In this document: positions 51,969 through 61,456 of the stretch, in pieces | Position numbering within the stretch: the stretch's first letter is position 1 | Layout: every line of letters starts with the position of its first letter | Source of the DNA: Nitrobacter vulgaris | GTDB lineage: Bacteria; Pseudomonadota; Alphaproteobacteria; Rhizobiales; Xanthobacteraceae | Reading direction: 5' to 3' | DNA: 64,000 bases | NCBI RefSeq assembly: GCF_031453995.1 | Contig: NZ_JAVDPZ010000001.1 | Span: forward strand, 62,001 to 126,000 | Position numbers and translations under genes: made by a program | The notes under the pieces: model-generated | Database searches by the model: none | Seen by the model: the letters and a program-made list of their open reading frames with translations, nothing else | What the model was told of the DNA's origin: nothing

Positions 51969-53270
51969 CTACTTGCGGTTGGCCATGTCGATGTAATCGC
52001 GCCGGGTCGCGCCGGTATACAGCTGCCGTGGGCGACCGATCTTCTGCTGCGGATCCTCGATCATCTCGCTCCACTGGCTGATCCAGCCGACGGTGCGCGC
52101 GACCGCGAACAGCACCGTGAACATCGAGGTCGGAAAGCCCATCGCTTTCAGAGTAAGGCCCGAATAGAAGTCGACGTTGGGATACAGTTTGCGATCGATA
52201 AAATATTCATCGTTCAAAGCGATCTTTTCGAGCTCCAGCGCTACCTTGAGCATGGGATCATTGCCATGACCCGTTTCGTTGAGTACCGCGTGACACATTT
52301 TTTGCATGATCTTCGCGCGGGGATCGTAGTTCTTGTAGACCCGATGTCCGAATCCCATCAGCCGGACGTCGCTGTTCTTGTCCTTCACCCTGTCGATGAA
52401 TTCCGGAATCCTGTCCACGGTTCCGATTTCAGAAAGCATGGTTAGCGCCGCCTCGTTGGCGCCGCCGTGTGCGGGTCCCCACAGGCAGGCGATGCCGGCG
52501 GCAATGCACGCGAATGGATTCGAACCTGAGGAGCCTGCGATGCGCACGGTCGATGTCGATGCGTTCTGCTCGTGGTCAGCATGCAGAATGAAGATCTTGT
52601 CGAGCGCGTTCGCCAGAACAGGGTTGATGTTGTAGTCCTCGCACGGCACGGCGAAGCACATATAGAGGAAGTTTTCGGCAAAGCTCAGGGAGTTCTTCGG
52701 ATAGATGAACGGCTGGCCGATCGTATATTTGTAGGCCATCGCAGCCAGTGTCGGCATTTTTGCGATCATACGCATGGACGCGACCATGCGCTGCTTGGGA
52801 TCGTTGATGTCAGTGGAGTCGTGATAAAAGGCGGCAAGCGCGCCGACCGCAGCCACCATGACCGCCATGGGATGAGCATCGCGGCGGAAGCTTTGGAAGA
52901 ACCGCGTCATCTGCTCATGGACCATGGTGTGGTGGATGACACGCTTGTCGAAATCGCTCTTCTGCGACGTCGTGGGCAGCTCACCGTAGAGCAGCAGATA
53001 GCAGGTCTCGAGGAAATCGCCTTTTTCCGCGAGTTGCTCGATCGGATAACCGCGATATTCGAGTACGCCTTCGTCACCATCGATATAGGTGATCTTGGAT
53101 TGGCAACTGCCGGTGGACGTGAATCCCGGGTCGTAAGTAAACAAGCCGGCCTGCGCGTAAAGCTTGGCGATGTCGATGACATCCGGTCCGACCGTGCCGC
53201 TCAGGACGGGGAACTCGTAACTCTTATTCTCGACCGTCAACGTTGCGGTTTTTGTGCTCGTTGCGTTCAT
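51969..53270 (-). CDS. gltA: Citrate synthase
   Basis: Condenses acetyl-CoA and oxaloacetate at the entry of the citric acid cycle. The 433 residues are of the hexameric gram-negative type, with the N-terminal beta domain (GTVGPDVIDIAKLYAQAG), HADHEQNASTSTVR, the catalytic GPAHGGANEAA and GFGHRVYKNYDPRA histidines and the catalytic Asp in NVDFYSGLTL. Single transcription unit or with gltX, which lies 140 bases upstream on the same strand with a stem-loop between. Confidence 0.97.
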   Translation of the reverse strand: MNATSTKTATLTVENKSYEFPVLSGTVGPDVIDIAKLYAQAGLFTYDPGFTSTGSCQSKITYIDGDEGVLEYRGYPIEQLAEKGDFLETCYLLLYGELPTTSQKSDFDKRVIHHTMVHEQMTRFFQSFRRDAHPMAVMVAAVGALAAFYHDSTDINDPKQRMVASMRMIAKMPTLAAMAYKYTIGQPFIYPKNSLSFAENFLYMCFAVPCEDYNINPVLANALDKIFILHADHEQNASTSTVRIAGSSGSNPFACIAAGIACLWGPAHGGANEAALTMLSEIGTVDRIPEFIDRVKDKNSDVRLMGFGHRVYKNYDPRAKIMQKMCHAVLNETGHGNDPMLKVALELEKIALNDEYFIDRKLYPNVDFYSGLTLKAMGFPTSMFTVLFAVARTVGWISQWSEMIEDPQQKIGRPRQLYTGATRRDYIDMANRK

Positions 53271-53305
53271 CGTGAAGCCCCCCCGATGAGATCGTTGCGG
53301 ATCGC

Positions 53306-53329
53306 CTAGTCTCTCGATGAGGAGACTAG
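53306..53329 (-). promoter_or_regulatory. Stem-loop between gltX and gltA
   Basis: CTAGTCTC and GAGACTAG form a perfect 8-bp stem with an 8-base loop, 36 bases before the gltA ATG and 81 bases after the gltX stop. Neither strand shows a T-run next to it, so it is more likely a leader structure for gltA than a simple terminator. Confidence 0.45.
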
Positions 53330-53410
53330 TCGGCCGTTACAAAGCGCCGCGCAAAGGGGTATCGTATTGCTATGTGCACCGCAAGATCGCCAGAAATAGG
53401 ATGGTGGGCG

Positions 53411-54835
53411 TTACGGTGAACTTTGATCGCCAAGCCGAGCCAAACACGTCTCTTTTCCGAGCGTAGCGAGGACGTCGAATATGCCGGGCGATGTCGTTCG
53501 ACCGGTCAGCGCGATTCGAAGCGGCTGCGCGATAGCGCCGAGTTTGAGATTGTTTTGTTCAGCAAAAGTCCGCATCGCGGCTTCGGTCGTTTCCGCGCTC
53601 CACGAAGTAACCGATTCAAGGACCGCGCGAAGCCTTCCGATTAGTGTGCGTATCTCCGGCGTCAGCAACGCGGCGGCTTTGGATTCCATCGTCAAAGGTC
53701 GATCTGCGAAGATAAATCGAGCGCCCTCGATCAATTCGATCAGGGTTTTGGCTCGCTCTTTGAGTCCCGGCATCGCGCGCAGGAGTTGCGCTCGTGTAAC
53801 CTCGTTGAGTTTCGGCTTGATGTCCGTTCCGCGCGGAACGTAATCGAGCGCATTCTCGAACAAGGTCACCAGAGCACGATCGTCACAACTGCGAATATAA
53901 TGGCCGTTGAGGTTTTCGAGTTTGGCAAAGTCGAAGCGTGCAGCGGAGCGTCCAATAGCAGACAGATCGAATGCGTCGATCATTTCCTGTGTGGAGAAGA
54001 TCTCCTGATCGCCATGGCTCCAGCCGAGCCGAACCAGATAGTTGCGAAGTGCCACCGGTAAATATCCCATCGCGCGATAGGCATCGACTCCCAAGGCGCC
54101 GTGACGCTTGGAAAGCTTCGAGCCGTCGGGGCCATGGATAAGCGGAATGTGGGCCATCGTCGGGAGAGACCATCCAAGGGTATCGTATATCTGCTTCTGG
54201 CGGGCTGCATTGATGAGGTGGTCGTCGCCGCGAATGATGTGTGTCACTCCCATGTCGCGGTCATCGACAACGACGGCGAGCATGTAGGTCGGCGTGCCAT
54301 CGCCGCGCAGCAGCACGAGGTCATCGAGGTTCTCGTTCTGCCAAACAATGCGTCCCTGAACTTGATCCTCGATCACGGTTTCACCGGTCAGAGGCGCCTT
54401 GAGGCGAATGGTTGGCTTGACGCCTGGCGGTGCTTCGGACTCGTCGCGATCGCGCCAACGGCCGTCGTAAAGCTTGGCACGACCTTCGGCCCGCGCTTTC
54501 TCGCGCATCTCGGACAGCTCTTCCGGCGTTGCATAACATCGGTAAGCCTTGCCTTCGGCGAGCAACTGCTCAGCGATCTCGCGATGGCGCGCAACGCGGG
54601 AAAACTGGTACACGACTTCGTCGTCCCACTCGATACCCAGCCACTTCAGCCCGTCAAGGATCGCATCGATGGCCGCCGGCGTGGAACGCGCGCGATCGGT
54701 GTCCTCGATCCGGAGCAGCATCTTGCCGCCGTGCTTGCGCGCATAGAGCCAATTGAACAGCGCAGTTCGCGCCCCCCCGATGTGAAGAAAGCCGGTCGGT
54801 GACGGGGCGAAGCGGGTGACGACGGGTGCGGTCAT
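53411..54835 (-). CDS. gltX: Glutamate--tRNA ligase
   Basis: Class I synthetase, 474 residues. The HIGH motif is in APSPTGFLHIGGARTALFNW and the second motif in GSKLSKRHGALG, with LLRIEDTDRARS between. The ATG at 54835 (MTAPVVTRFAP) gives the normal bacterial size; an ATG 15 codons upstream is possible. Alphaproteobacteria often carry a second GluRS that charges tRNA-Gln, but a GlnRS is encoded divergently here, so this one may need to charge only tRNA-Glu. Confidence 0.95.
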   Translation of the reverse strand: MTAPVVTRFAPSPTGFLHIGGARTALFNWLYARKHGGKMLLRIEDTDRARSTPAAIDAILDGLKWLGIEWDDEVVYQFSRVARHREIAEQLLAEGKAYRCYATPEELSEMREKARAEGRAKLYDGRWRDRDESEAPPGVKPTIRLKAPLTGETVIEDQVQGRIVWQNENLDDLVLLRGDGTPTYMLAVVVDDRDMGVTHIIRGDDHLINAARQKQIYDTLGWSLPTMAHIPLIHGPDGSKLSKRHGALGVDAYRAMGYLPVALRNYLVRLGWSHGDQEIFSTQEMIDAFDLSAIGRSAARFDFAKLENLNGHYIRSCDDRALVTLFENALDYVPRGTDIKPKLNEVTRAQLLRAMPGLKERAKTLIELIEGARFIFADRPLTMESKAAALLTPEIRTLIGRLRAVLESVTSWSAETTEAAMRTFAEQNNLKLGAIAQPLRIALTGRTTSPGIFDVLATLGKETCLARLGDQSSP

Positions 54836-55049
54836 TTTTGGTGGATCTGACACTTCGGGAGAGGGTATCGGGATTCGCATGAACGGCTAACTGGCCTGCT
54901 TCGCGGCGTCAATGTAGTGAAGGGATATTTTGTCCGTTTCTATCTCTACGCGGAACGCCGGGACGGCGCCGTTTCCCAGTTTGCCGGTATCTCAGCCCTT
55001 GGCGGCTGCGCGTGGATTTGGCACATAGGCCCGGAGTGAAAGGCACACA

Positions 55050-56729
55050 ATGACCGACGAATCGACTGCGGAAGCGGGCCGGGATTTCATACGCGATATC
55101 GTGGCCGCTGACCTTGCGTCCGGAAAGCACAAGAGCATCGTCACCCGGTTTCCGCCGGAGCCGAATGGCTATTTGCATCTCGGGCACGCCAAATCGATCT
55201 GCCTGAATTTCGGCATTGCCGATGATTTCGGCGGACGTTGCCATCTCCGCTTCGACGACACCAATCCGACCAAGGAGGAGCAGGAATACATCGACGCGAT
55301 CCAGCGCGACGTCCGCTGGTTGGGCTTCAATTGGGGAACACACCTCTATTATACCTCGGACTATTTCGAACAGCTCTACGCCTGGGCGCAGCACCTCATT
55401 CGCGCAGGAAAGGCCTATGTCGACGATCAGACACAGGAGGAGATCCGCCAGGCTCGCGGTACGCTGACCGAGCCTGGCAGACACAGCCCGTTCCGCGACC
55501 GGCCGGTTGATGAGAATCTTGACCTGTTCGCGCGGATGCGGGCCGGAGAATTTCCCAATGGCGCGCGCGTACTGCGTGCGAAAATCGACATGGCGTCCGG
55601 CAACATTAACCTGCGCGATCCCGTGCTCTACCGGATTCTACACGCCCATCATCCGCGCACGGGAAACACGTGGAACATCTACCCGAGCTACGATTTCGCC
55701 CATGGACAGTCCGACTCGATCGAACACATCACGCATTCCGTCTGCACGCTGGAGTTCGAAGATCACCGGCCACTCTATGACTGGTTTCTCGACAATCTTC
55801 CGGTGCCGTCGCGACCGCATCAGTACGAATTCGCACGGCTCAACGTCACGTATACGCTTTTGTCGAAGCGGGTGCTGACCGAACTGGTTCGCGGTGGTCA
55901 CGTTGCGGGCTGGGACGATCCTCGCATGCCCACCCTTGCGGGCCTCCAGCGGCGCGGTGTGCCGGCTGAGGCGCTGCGAGAGTTCATCAAGAGGATTGGC
56001 GTTGCGAAAGCGAACAGTACCGTCGATGTCGGAATGTTCGATTTCGCCGTTCGAGAGGCTCTCAACAGGAACGCGCCGCGTCGCATGGCCGTCTTGCGTC
56101 CACTCAAGGTCGTGATCGAGAATTATCCGGAAGGCCAGAGTGAGGAGCTTGAGGCCGTGAACCATCCCGATGATCCCTCGCAGGGCACCCGATGGATGCG
56201 GTTCGGGCGCGAGATTTATATCGAGCAGGAAGATTTCATGGAAAATCCGCCGAAGAAGTTCTTCCGCTTGTCGCCGGGCAAGGAAGTGCGGCTGCGATAT
56301 GCGTATTTCATCACATGCCGCGATGTGGTGAAGAACTCCGCGGGTGAAGTGCTCGAACTCCGCTGCACCTACGATCCGGCGACCAAAGGTGGCAATGCGC
56401 CTGACGGCCGAAAGGTGAAGGCCACAATGCATTGGGTGAACGCGGCGGACGCCGTGCCGGCCGAGATCAGACTTTACGGTCATCTGTTCGATACCGAGCA
56501 GCCCGACGCGGCGAACTTCGTATCCCAACTCAATCCGCAATCGCTTCAAACTCTGTCCGGCTGCATGGTTGAGCCCGCTCTCGCCCGAGAGGATGACGGA
56601 GGTTCAGTGCAGTTCGAACGGCAGGGCTATTTCTGCCGGGATAAGGATTCGTCTCCCGGCAGCCTTGTGTTCAACCGGACGGTCGGCCTGCGCGACACCT
56701 GGGCCAAGGTCGCGGCGACCGGCTCCTGA
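55050..56729 (+). CDS. glnS: Glutamine--tRNA ligase
   Basis: Class I synthetase that charges tRNA-Gln directly. The 559 residues fit bacterial GlnRS: TRFPPEPNGYLHLGHAKSIC (HIGH-type), LRFDDTNPTKEEQEYIDAI, LLSKRVL (KMSKS-type), and the two C-terminal beta-barrel anticodon domains. GlnRS is patchy in alphaproteobacteria, where most use the GatCAB amidotransferase, and is generally taken to be acquired. It is divergent from gltX with 214 bases between, which hold both promoters. Confidence 0.95.
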   Translation: MTDESTAEAGRDFIRDIVAADLASGKHKSIVTRFPPEPNGYLHLGHAKSICLNFGIADDFGGRCHLRFDDTNPTKEEQEYIDAIQRDVRWLGFNWGTHLYYTSDYFEQLYAWAQHLIRAGKAYVDDQTQEEIRQARGTLTEPGRHSPFRDRPVDENLDLFARMRAGEFPNGARVLRAKIDMASGNINLRDPVLYRILHAHHPRTGNTWNIYPSYDFAHGQSDSIEHITHSVCTLEFEDHRPLYDWFLDNLPVPSRPHQYEFARLNVTYTLLSKRVLTELVRGGHVAGWDDPRMPTLAGLQRRGVPAEALREFIKRIGVAKANSTVDVGMFDFAVREALNRNAPRRMAVLRPLKVVIENYPEGQSEELEAVNHPDDPSQGTRWMRFGREIYIEQEDFMENPPKKFFRLSPGKEVRLRYAYFITCRDVVKNSAGEVLELRCTYDPATKGGNAPDGRKVKATMHWVNAADAVPAEIRLYGHLFDTEQPDAANFVSQLNPQSLQTLSGCMVEPALAREDDGGSVQFERQGYFCRDKDSSPGSLVFNRTVGLRDTWAKVAATGS

Positions 56730-56815
56730 TTTCACCGGTATTCCGTATCCGTTCCACTGTTCGCCGTGCAGCCTCTTCCGCTAGCATCGCCGCGAGGGCG
56801 TGAAGGGGCAGCCGG

Positions 56816-59107
56816 ATGGCGGAGCGGGGCAGGGCTCGCGATCGGAGGGGAGGGTACGCAGGAACGTGGCCGACGCGGCAGGCCGTCGCTGCTCCTTCAC
56901 AAATGCCTTCGGGCACCTTACCGGCAATGGTGGCGCGACTGCGAGCCTGGGCTGGCGCGGAAGCGGCAGCCGGCCAACTCTTGCCGTGGGTACCGGTGGC
57001 ATTTGGCACAGGTATTGCGATCTATTTTTCGGCCGATCACGAGCCCGTTCTCTGGGTTGTCTCCGCGACCGCCGTAGCTCTGTTTGTGGTGGCGCTGCTC
57101 TTGCGCCGGCATCGGATGTTTGCCGCCGCTGTCATGGTCGCGGCGGTCGCCGCAGGATTTGCCGTCGCCACGATCAAGACGGCACAGGTTTCCCACGTTG
57201 TCCTGACGCGGCCGATGTACACGCCCTTGCTCCAGGGCTTCGTCGAAACCAGCGAGGTGCGCGAGCGGACCGATAGATTTGTTCTGCGCGTCGTTCGGAT
57301 GGATAATCGGCGGTCGCACATCAAGCTCGATCGCGTGCGGCTGTCGGTCAGGAAGGGTGCCGCGCCCGCCGTTGGGAGCTTCGTGGAGTTGAAAGCGCGA
57401 TTGCAGCCGCCGCTTACGCCCGTGCGGCCCGGAAGCTACGACTTCGCCCGCGATATGTATTTCCATGGCATTGGCGCGTCCGGCTTCGTCATGGGCGCCA
57501 TCAGGACCGTGAGCTCTCCGCATGGTGGTGGGCTCGCATTGCGCTATGCCGCGCTGATGCAGGAGTTGCGCGATACCATCGACGCCCGCATCCGTCTTGT
57601 TCTCAGCGACGACTCGCGGGCCATTGCCACCGCGCTTCTGACCGGACGGCGCGACGCCATCACGACGCCGGTTAATGAGGCGATGTTCATTTCGGGATTG
57701 GGCCATGTGCTTTCGATTTCCGGCTATCATATGGCCGTCGTCGCTGGCGTGGTCTTCTTCGCGGTGCGTGCGCTGTTGGCGCTGGTTCCGGCGTTGACGG
57801 CAACCTTCCCGATCAAGAAGTGGTCGGCGGCTGCGGCGCTTGCGGCAGCCGCCTTTTATCTTCTGCTGTCGGGCGCCGAGGTTGCGACCCAGCGCTCGTT
57901 CTTCATGACGGCGGTGGTGCTGATCGCGATCATGGTGGACAGGCGCGCTATTACGTTTCGCACACTCGCGGTGGCGGCGATGATCGTGCTTGCGATTGCG
58001 CCGGAGTCATTGATCCACCCGAGCTTTCAAATGTCGTTCGCGGCGACGCTCGGGTTGGTGGCGCTAGTTCAGGTCGGGATGCCGAAGATGCTTGCAACCC
58101 CCGATCACTCGCCGACGGCGAGGGCCGCTCTGTGGGGTGGACGCGAAATCGCCATGCTGGCGCTGGCGTCACTCGTGGCCGGACTCGCGACCACGCCGTA
58201 TGTCGCGTTCCATTTCCATCGGGTGACGCCATACGGCATTGTTGCGAACCTGCTGGCGATGCCGGTGATCTCGGCGCTGGTGATGCCGGCCGGGCTTCTC
58301 GGACTTGCGGCCATGCCGTTTGGCTTCGACGGCGTGTTCTGGCGGCTGATGGACTTTGGCATCGAATGGATGGTCGCTGTGGCTCAATGGGTAGCGGCGC
58401 TTCCGGGCGCCATCGGTCATACGGCTGCTTTTGGAACGGGGCCGCTGCTCGCGGCGACCGCGGGCATCATTCTGCTCGGACTGTTGAGAACACCGCTGCG
58501 CTGGAGCGGCGCGGTTGTGGTCGCGCTGGCGATCGTGTGGTCATTTGCGGTGACGCCGCCGGATATCCTGATCTCCGCGGAAGGTCGCAATGTCGCCGTG
58601 AGGGGCGGGGACGGCCGGCTGCGCCTCATCAGTACGAGTAAGGACTCTTTCACGGTCAGGGAATGGCTTGCCGCCGACGGGGATGGGCGTGGGTCTGCCG
58701 ACCCTACGCTGGCGGAAGGCGTCTCATGCGACGATGAGGGCTGCGTGGTCAAGGTGAGTGGAGGTGGACTTGTCGCGCTTACGCGGCGTCCGGAGGCGAT
58801 GCAGGATGATTGTACGCGGGCGGAGCTCATGGTGACGCCGTGGCAGGCTCCGGAGGGGTGCCCAGCGCAGGTGATCGATCAAAACAGGCTGCGGCGTGAA
58901 GGCGCTCTTGCCTTGTGGCGAACCCCAAGTGCTTCAAGATCTGGTGCTTCAAGATCCGGCTTTGCTGTTGATGCCGCACGTCCTGTCGGCGTCGATCGTC
59001 CCTGGTCATCCGCTGCCGTCGATGAACAGTCGGCACAGCTGCAATCAAAACCGGAACCCCCGGCCGACGCCACGCCGGTGCCCGAGGATCTCCAGCCGGA
59101 CGATTGA
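56816..59107 (+). CDS. comEC: ComEC/Rec2-type membrane protein without metallo-beta-lactamase domain
   Basis: Inner-membrane DNA-uptake channel family, 763 residues. It has the DUF4131 N-terminal part (spans at about 55-115, OB-like domain to 215) and the competence core with GLGHVLSISGYHMAVVAG, LSGAEVATQRSFFM and HPSFQMSFAATLGLVAL. After the last span (about 580) the chain lacks the HxHxDH metal motif of the usual nuclease-like domain and ends in a Pro/Ser-rich tail. A 15-base tandem duplication (58929-58958) repeats GASRS. Start uncertain: ATG 56816 given, 56903 and 56927 possible. Confidence 0.88.
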   Translation: MAERGRARDRRGGYAGTWPTRQAVAAPSQMPSGTLPAMVARLRAWAGAEAAAGQLLPWVPVAFGTGIAIYFSADHEPVLWVVSATAVALFVVALLLRRHRMFAAAVMVAAVAAGFAVATIKTAQVSHVVLTRPMYTPLLQGFVETSEVRERTDRFVLRVVRMDNRRSHIKLDRVRLSVRKGAAPAVGSFVELKARLQPPLTPVRPGSYDFARDMYFHGIGASGFVMGAIRTVSSPHGGGLALRYAALMQELRDTIDARIRLVLSDDSRAIATALLTGRRDAITTPVNEAMFISGLGHVLSISGYHMAVVAGVVFFAVRALLALVPALTATFPIKKWSAAAALAAAAFYLLLSGAEVATQRSFFMTAVVLIAIMVDRRAITFRTLAVAAMIVLAIAPESLIHPSFQMSFAATLGLVALVQVGMPKMLATPDHSPTARAALWGGREIAMLALASLVAGLATTPYVAFHFHRVTPYGIVANLLAMPVISALVMPAGLLGLAAMPFGFDGVFWRLMDFGIEWMVAVAQWVAALPGAIGHTAAFGTGPLLAATAGIILLGLLRTPLRWSGAVVVALAIVWSFAVTPPDILISAEGRNVAVRGGDGRLRLISTSKDSFTVREWLAADGDGRGSADPTLAEGVSCDDEGCVVKVSGGGLVALTRRPEAMQDDCTRAELMVTPWQAPEGCPAQVIDQNRLRREGALALWRTPSASRSGASRSGFAVDAARPVGVDRPWSSAAVDEQSAQLQSKPEPPADATPVPEDLQPDD

Positions 59108-59125
59108 ACGGCTCGTCCACGGTTG

Positions 59126-59150
59126 GAGCCTTTCGCTCCTGATGAAATCA
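59126..59150 (-). repeat. Partial copy of repeat family A at the lexA end
   Basis: GAGCCTTTCGCTCCTGATG then AAATCAG matches the hairpin half of the copy at 21149-21175 with several changes. It lies between the convergent comEC and lexA genes and includes the lexA stop; GGAGC/GCTCC could pair as a small hairpin. Confidence 0.55.
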
Positions 59151-59855
59151 GTACTTGCGGTAAATGCCGATCAGTCTGCCCTGGATCTGGACCCGATTGG
59201 GCGGAAGTATGCGAACTTCGTAAGCCGTGTTCGCCGGCTCCAGCGCGATCGAAGCGCCGCGACGGCGGAAGCGTTTCAACGTCGCTTCCTCGTCGTCGAT
59301 CAGGGCAACGACGATGTCGCCGGTATCAGCGGTCTGGTTCCGCTGGATCAACGCAAGATCGCCATCGAGAATTCCGGCATCGACCATGGAATCGCCGCGT
59401 ACCTCAAGCGCGTAGTGTTCGCCGGTACCAAGCATGTCGGGCGGCACGCTGACGGTGTGGCTGCAGGTCTGCAACGCTTCGATCGGCGTGCCGGCTGCAA
59501 TCCGTCCCATCACCGGAACGGCGACCGGACGTTCCGCATCGTCGACGACAGCGCCGCCGCTGCTGCGGCGGACTTTGCCCAGATTGCCTTCGATGACGCT
59601 CGGTGTGAAACCGCGACGGCCGCCGCCGCCGCTGGCGGCGAGTTCGGGCAGTTTGATGACTTCGATGGCGCGGGCGCGGTTGGGCAGACGGCGGATGAAT
59701 CCTCGTTCTTCCAGCGCGGTAATCAGGCGATGGATGCCGGACTTCGAGCGCAGGTCGAGCGCGTCCTTCATTTCATCGAACGAGGGCGGCACGCCGGATT
59801 CTTTCAGCCGTTCGTTGATAAAACGCAGGAGTTCATACTGTTTGCGCGTGAGCAT
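59148..59855 (-). CDS. lexA: LexA repressor
   Basis: SOS repressor of 235 residues. The winged helix covers residues 1-66 (MLTRKQYELLRFINERLKES, GVPPSFDEMKDALDLRSKSG), followed by a long alphaproteobacterial linker (about 70-110). The self-cleavage site is A121-G122 in GRIAAGTPIEA, and the Ser-Lys pair is S156 (GDSMVDAGI) and K194 (ATLKRF). Activated RecA triggers cleavage. An SOS box lies in its own upstream region, and its likely in-window target is the 33-residue peptide gene at 33018. Confidence 0.97.
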   Translation of the reverse strand: MLTRKQYELLRFINERLKESGVPPSFDEMKDALDLRSKSGIHRLITALEERGFIRRLPNRARAIEVIKLPELAASGGGGRRGFTPSVIEGNLGKVRRSSGGAVVDDAERPVAVPVMGRIAAGTPIEALQTCSHTVSVPPDMLGTGEHYALEVRGDSMVDAGILDGDLALIQRNQTADTGDIVVALIDDEEATLKRFRRRGASIALEPANTAYEVRILPPNRVQIQGRLIGIYRKY

Positions 59856-59966
59856 CCCGACCCAGTCCCTGGTTGATGGGTTCTTGCCAACTAGGGGACA
59901 TCGGGCCTGCAGCCCTTATAACCCCGCGGCACGAACCTCGAAACAAATCATGAACATACACTATAT

Positions 59967-59981
59967 GTTCGATATGTGTTC
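59967..59981 (-). promoter_or_regulatory. SOS box of lexA
   Basis: GTTC-GATATGT-GTTC read on the plus strand (GAAC-N7-GAAC in the lexA direction), 112 bases before the lexA ATG. A further GAAC half-site is at 59952-59955. Supports LexA autoregulation and fixes the box type used in this genome. Confidence 0.88.
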
Positions 59982-60017
59982 CGCAACCCTTTAATTTAAG
60001 GTCAACAAAGCGACGTT

Positions 60018-61232
60018 TTATGACAGCGAAAGCTTAATGATGGCGCAGGGCTCGCCTTTGCTTGCAGCCGGCGCAAATGGCGTGCGGATTACGAGAGCCT
60101 CTGCCGCAGCGAGTTTTCCCATCAGCGAGCTGTCCTGATGCCCGATCGGCGTCGCGACCGGCAAGCCGTCCGTCGAGGGTGTGAGTCGGGCGCGCAGATA
60201 ATCCTGCCTGGCTTGATTGGCGCTAACATCGCTGCCGAGCAGCGCCGGTTCAATGCAGTGGTGCACATCTTCACGCCCCGATAGCGCGCGAATCAGCGGC
60301 ACCATGAACAGAAACGCGCAGATGTAGGACGAGACGGGATTGCCGGGGAGGCCGATCACCCGCATCGGGCCTAGACGTCCGTGCATCATCGGCTTGCCCG
60401 GCCGCAGTGCGATCCGCCAGAACGCAATCTCCACGCCTTCCGCCTCCAGTGCACGCTTGACGAAGTCATGGTCGCCGACCGACGCGCCGCCGGTCGTAAC
60501 CAGAATGTCGGCGCCGCTCTCGCGGGCGCGGCGGATCGCGGCGGTTGTGGCGTCCATTGTGTCGGCGGCGATACCGAGGTCGATCGCCTCGGCGCCTTCG
60601 CCTCGGGCGAGTGCGCGAAGCGCGTAGCCGTTGGACAAGATGATCTGGCCCGGACCGGGCGTCGCGCCCGGCAAAACCAGTTCGTCACCCGTGGCGAGCA
60701 TCGCTATTGTGGGACGGCGATGCACCGGCAGGTCCGGATAGTTCATGCCGGCAGCAAGGGAAAGATGGCGGTCGGTGAGATGGCTGCTGGCCCGGATCAG
60801 GACGTCGCCCTCACGAAAATCCACGCCGGCAGGACGAATGTTCTTTCCGGGAGCAGTGGCTTCCTTGACGATGACGTGGTTGCCGTCGCGTTCGGTGTCT
60901 TCCTGGATCACGACTGTATCGGCGCTGTCCGGCACTACGCCGCCGGTGAAAATCCGTAAGGCCTCGCCGGTTTGCAGCGCGCGCTCGAGCGGCCGTCCCG
61001 CAGCGATCTCACCGATCACCTGTAGCCGCGCTGGAATTGTCGCGATGTCCGCTGCGCGCACCGCATAGCCGTCCATCGCCGACATTGCGACCGGCGGCTG
61101 AGTCCGGCGCGAGGGGAGATCGCGCGCCAACACCCGGCGATGCGCGGCTTCGAGAGCCACGGGTTCCTCCGGGAGCGGTTCGACTCCGGCAAGAACAGCC
61201 GCAAGGGCGTCGGCGACCGTCATCAGGGGCAT
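60018..61232 (-). CDS. moeA: Molybdopterin molybdenumtransferase
   Basis: Inserts molybdenum into adenylated molybdopterin. The 404 residues carry QPPVAMSAMDGYAVRA, IFTGGVVPDSADTVVIQE, the MoeA/MoaB signature VTTGGASVGDHDFVK, LRPGKPMMHG and GLPGNPVSSYI. A GGAG site (61240-61243) lies seven bases before the ATG at 61232 but only one base before the ATG at 61238, so 61232 is the likelier start. In one direction with moaC upstream and lexA downstream. Confidence 0.95.
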   Translation of the reverse strand: MPLMTVADALAAVLAGVEPLPEEPVALEAAHRRVLARDLPSRRTQPPVAMSAMDGYAVRAADIATIPARLQVIGEIAAGRPLERALQTGEALRIFTGGVVPDSADTVVIQEDTERDGNHVIVKEATAPGKNIRPAGVDFREGDVLIRASSHLTDRHLSLAAGMNYPDLPVHRRPTIAMLATGDELVLPGATPGPGQIILSNGYALRALARGEGAEAIDLGIAADTMDATTAAIRRARESGADILVTTGGASVGDHDFVKRALEAEGVEIAFWRIALRPGKPMMHGRLGPMRVIGLPGNPVSSYICAFLFMVPLIRALSGREDVHHCIEPALLGSDVSANQARQDYLRARLTPSTDGLPVATPIGHQDSSLMGKLAAAEALVIRTPFAPAASKGEPCAIIKLSLS

Positions 61233-61300
61233 GACCATTCTCCTAGAGCATTTTCCGGCCGTGCGATCAGCCGTAAGAAAATCCCCTCAATCAATAGCTT

Positions 61301-61349
61301 GCGCGTATTCTGATCGCAAAACCGGTATCCATTTTTGCGGAATACGCGC
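61301..61349 (+). repeat. Intergenic repeat with 10-bp perfect inverted ends (moaC-moeA)
   Basis: GCGCGTATTC (61301-61310) and GAATACGCGC (61340-61349) are perfect inverted arms around ATCGCAAAACCGGTATCC. The AACCGGTATCCA core is shared with family A, so the families may be related. A TAGAGCATTTTCCGG segment at 61244-61258 looks like an end of a further element. The repeat fills much of the 224-base gap. Confidence 0.7.
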
Positions 61350-61456
61350 TAGGCGCGATGCGCCTGGCGGGCGCGTCAAACATCTACCGAACTCGCGGCT
61401 CGCATACAACGGTACTAAGAGCCAAAATGCCGCTTAACGACGCATTCGCGCGGCGG

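Noticed and set aside
59952..59970. GAAC-N11-GTTC as a second lexA operator
   Set aside because: Spacing does not fit the GTTC-N7-GTTC box; kept only as an extra half-site.
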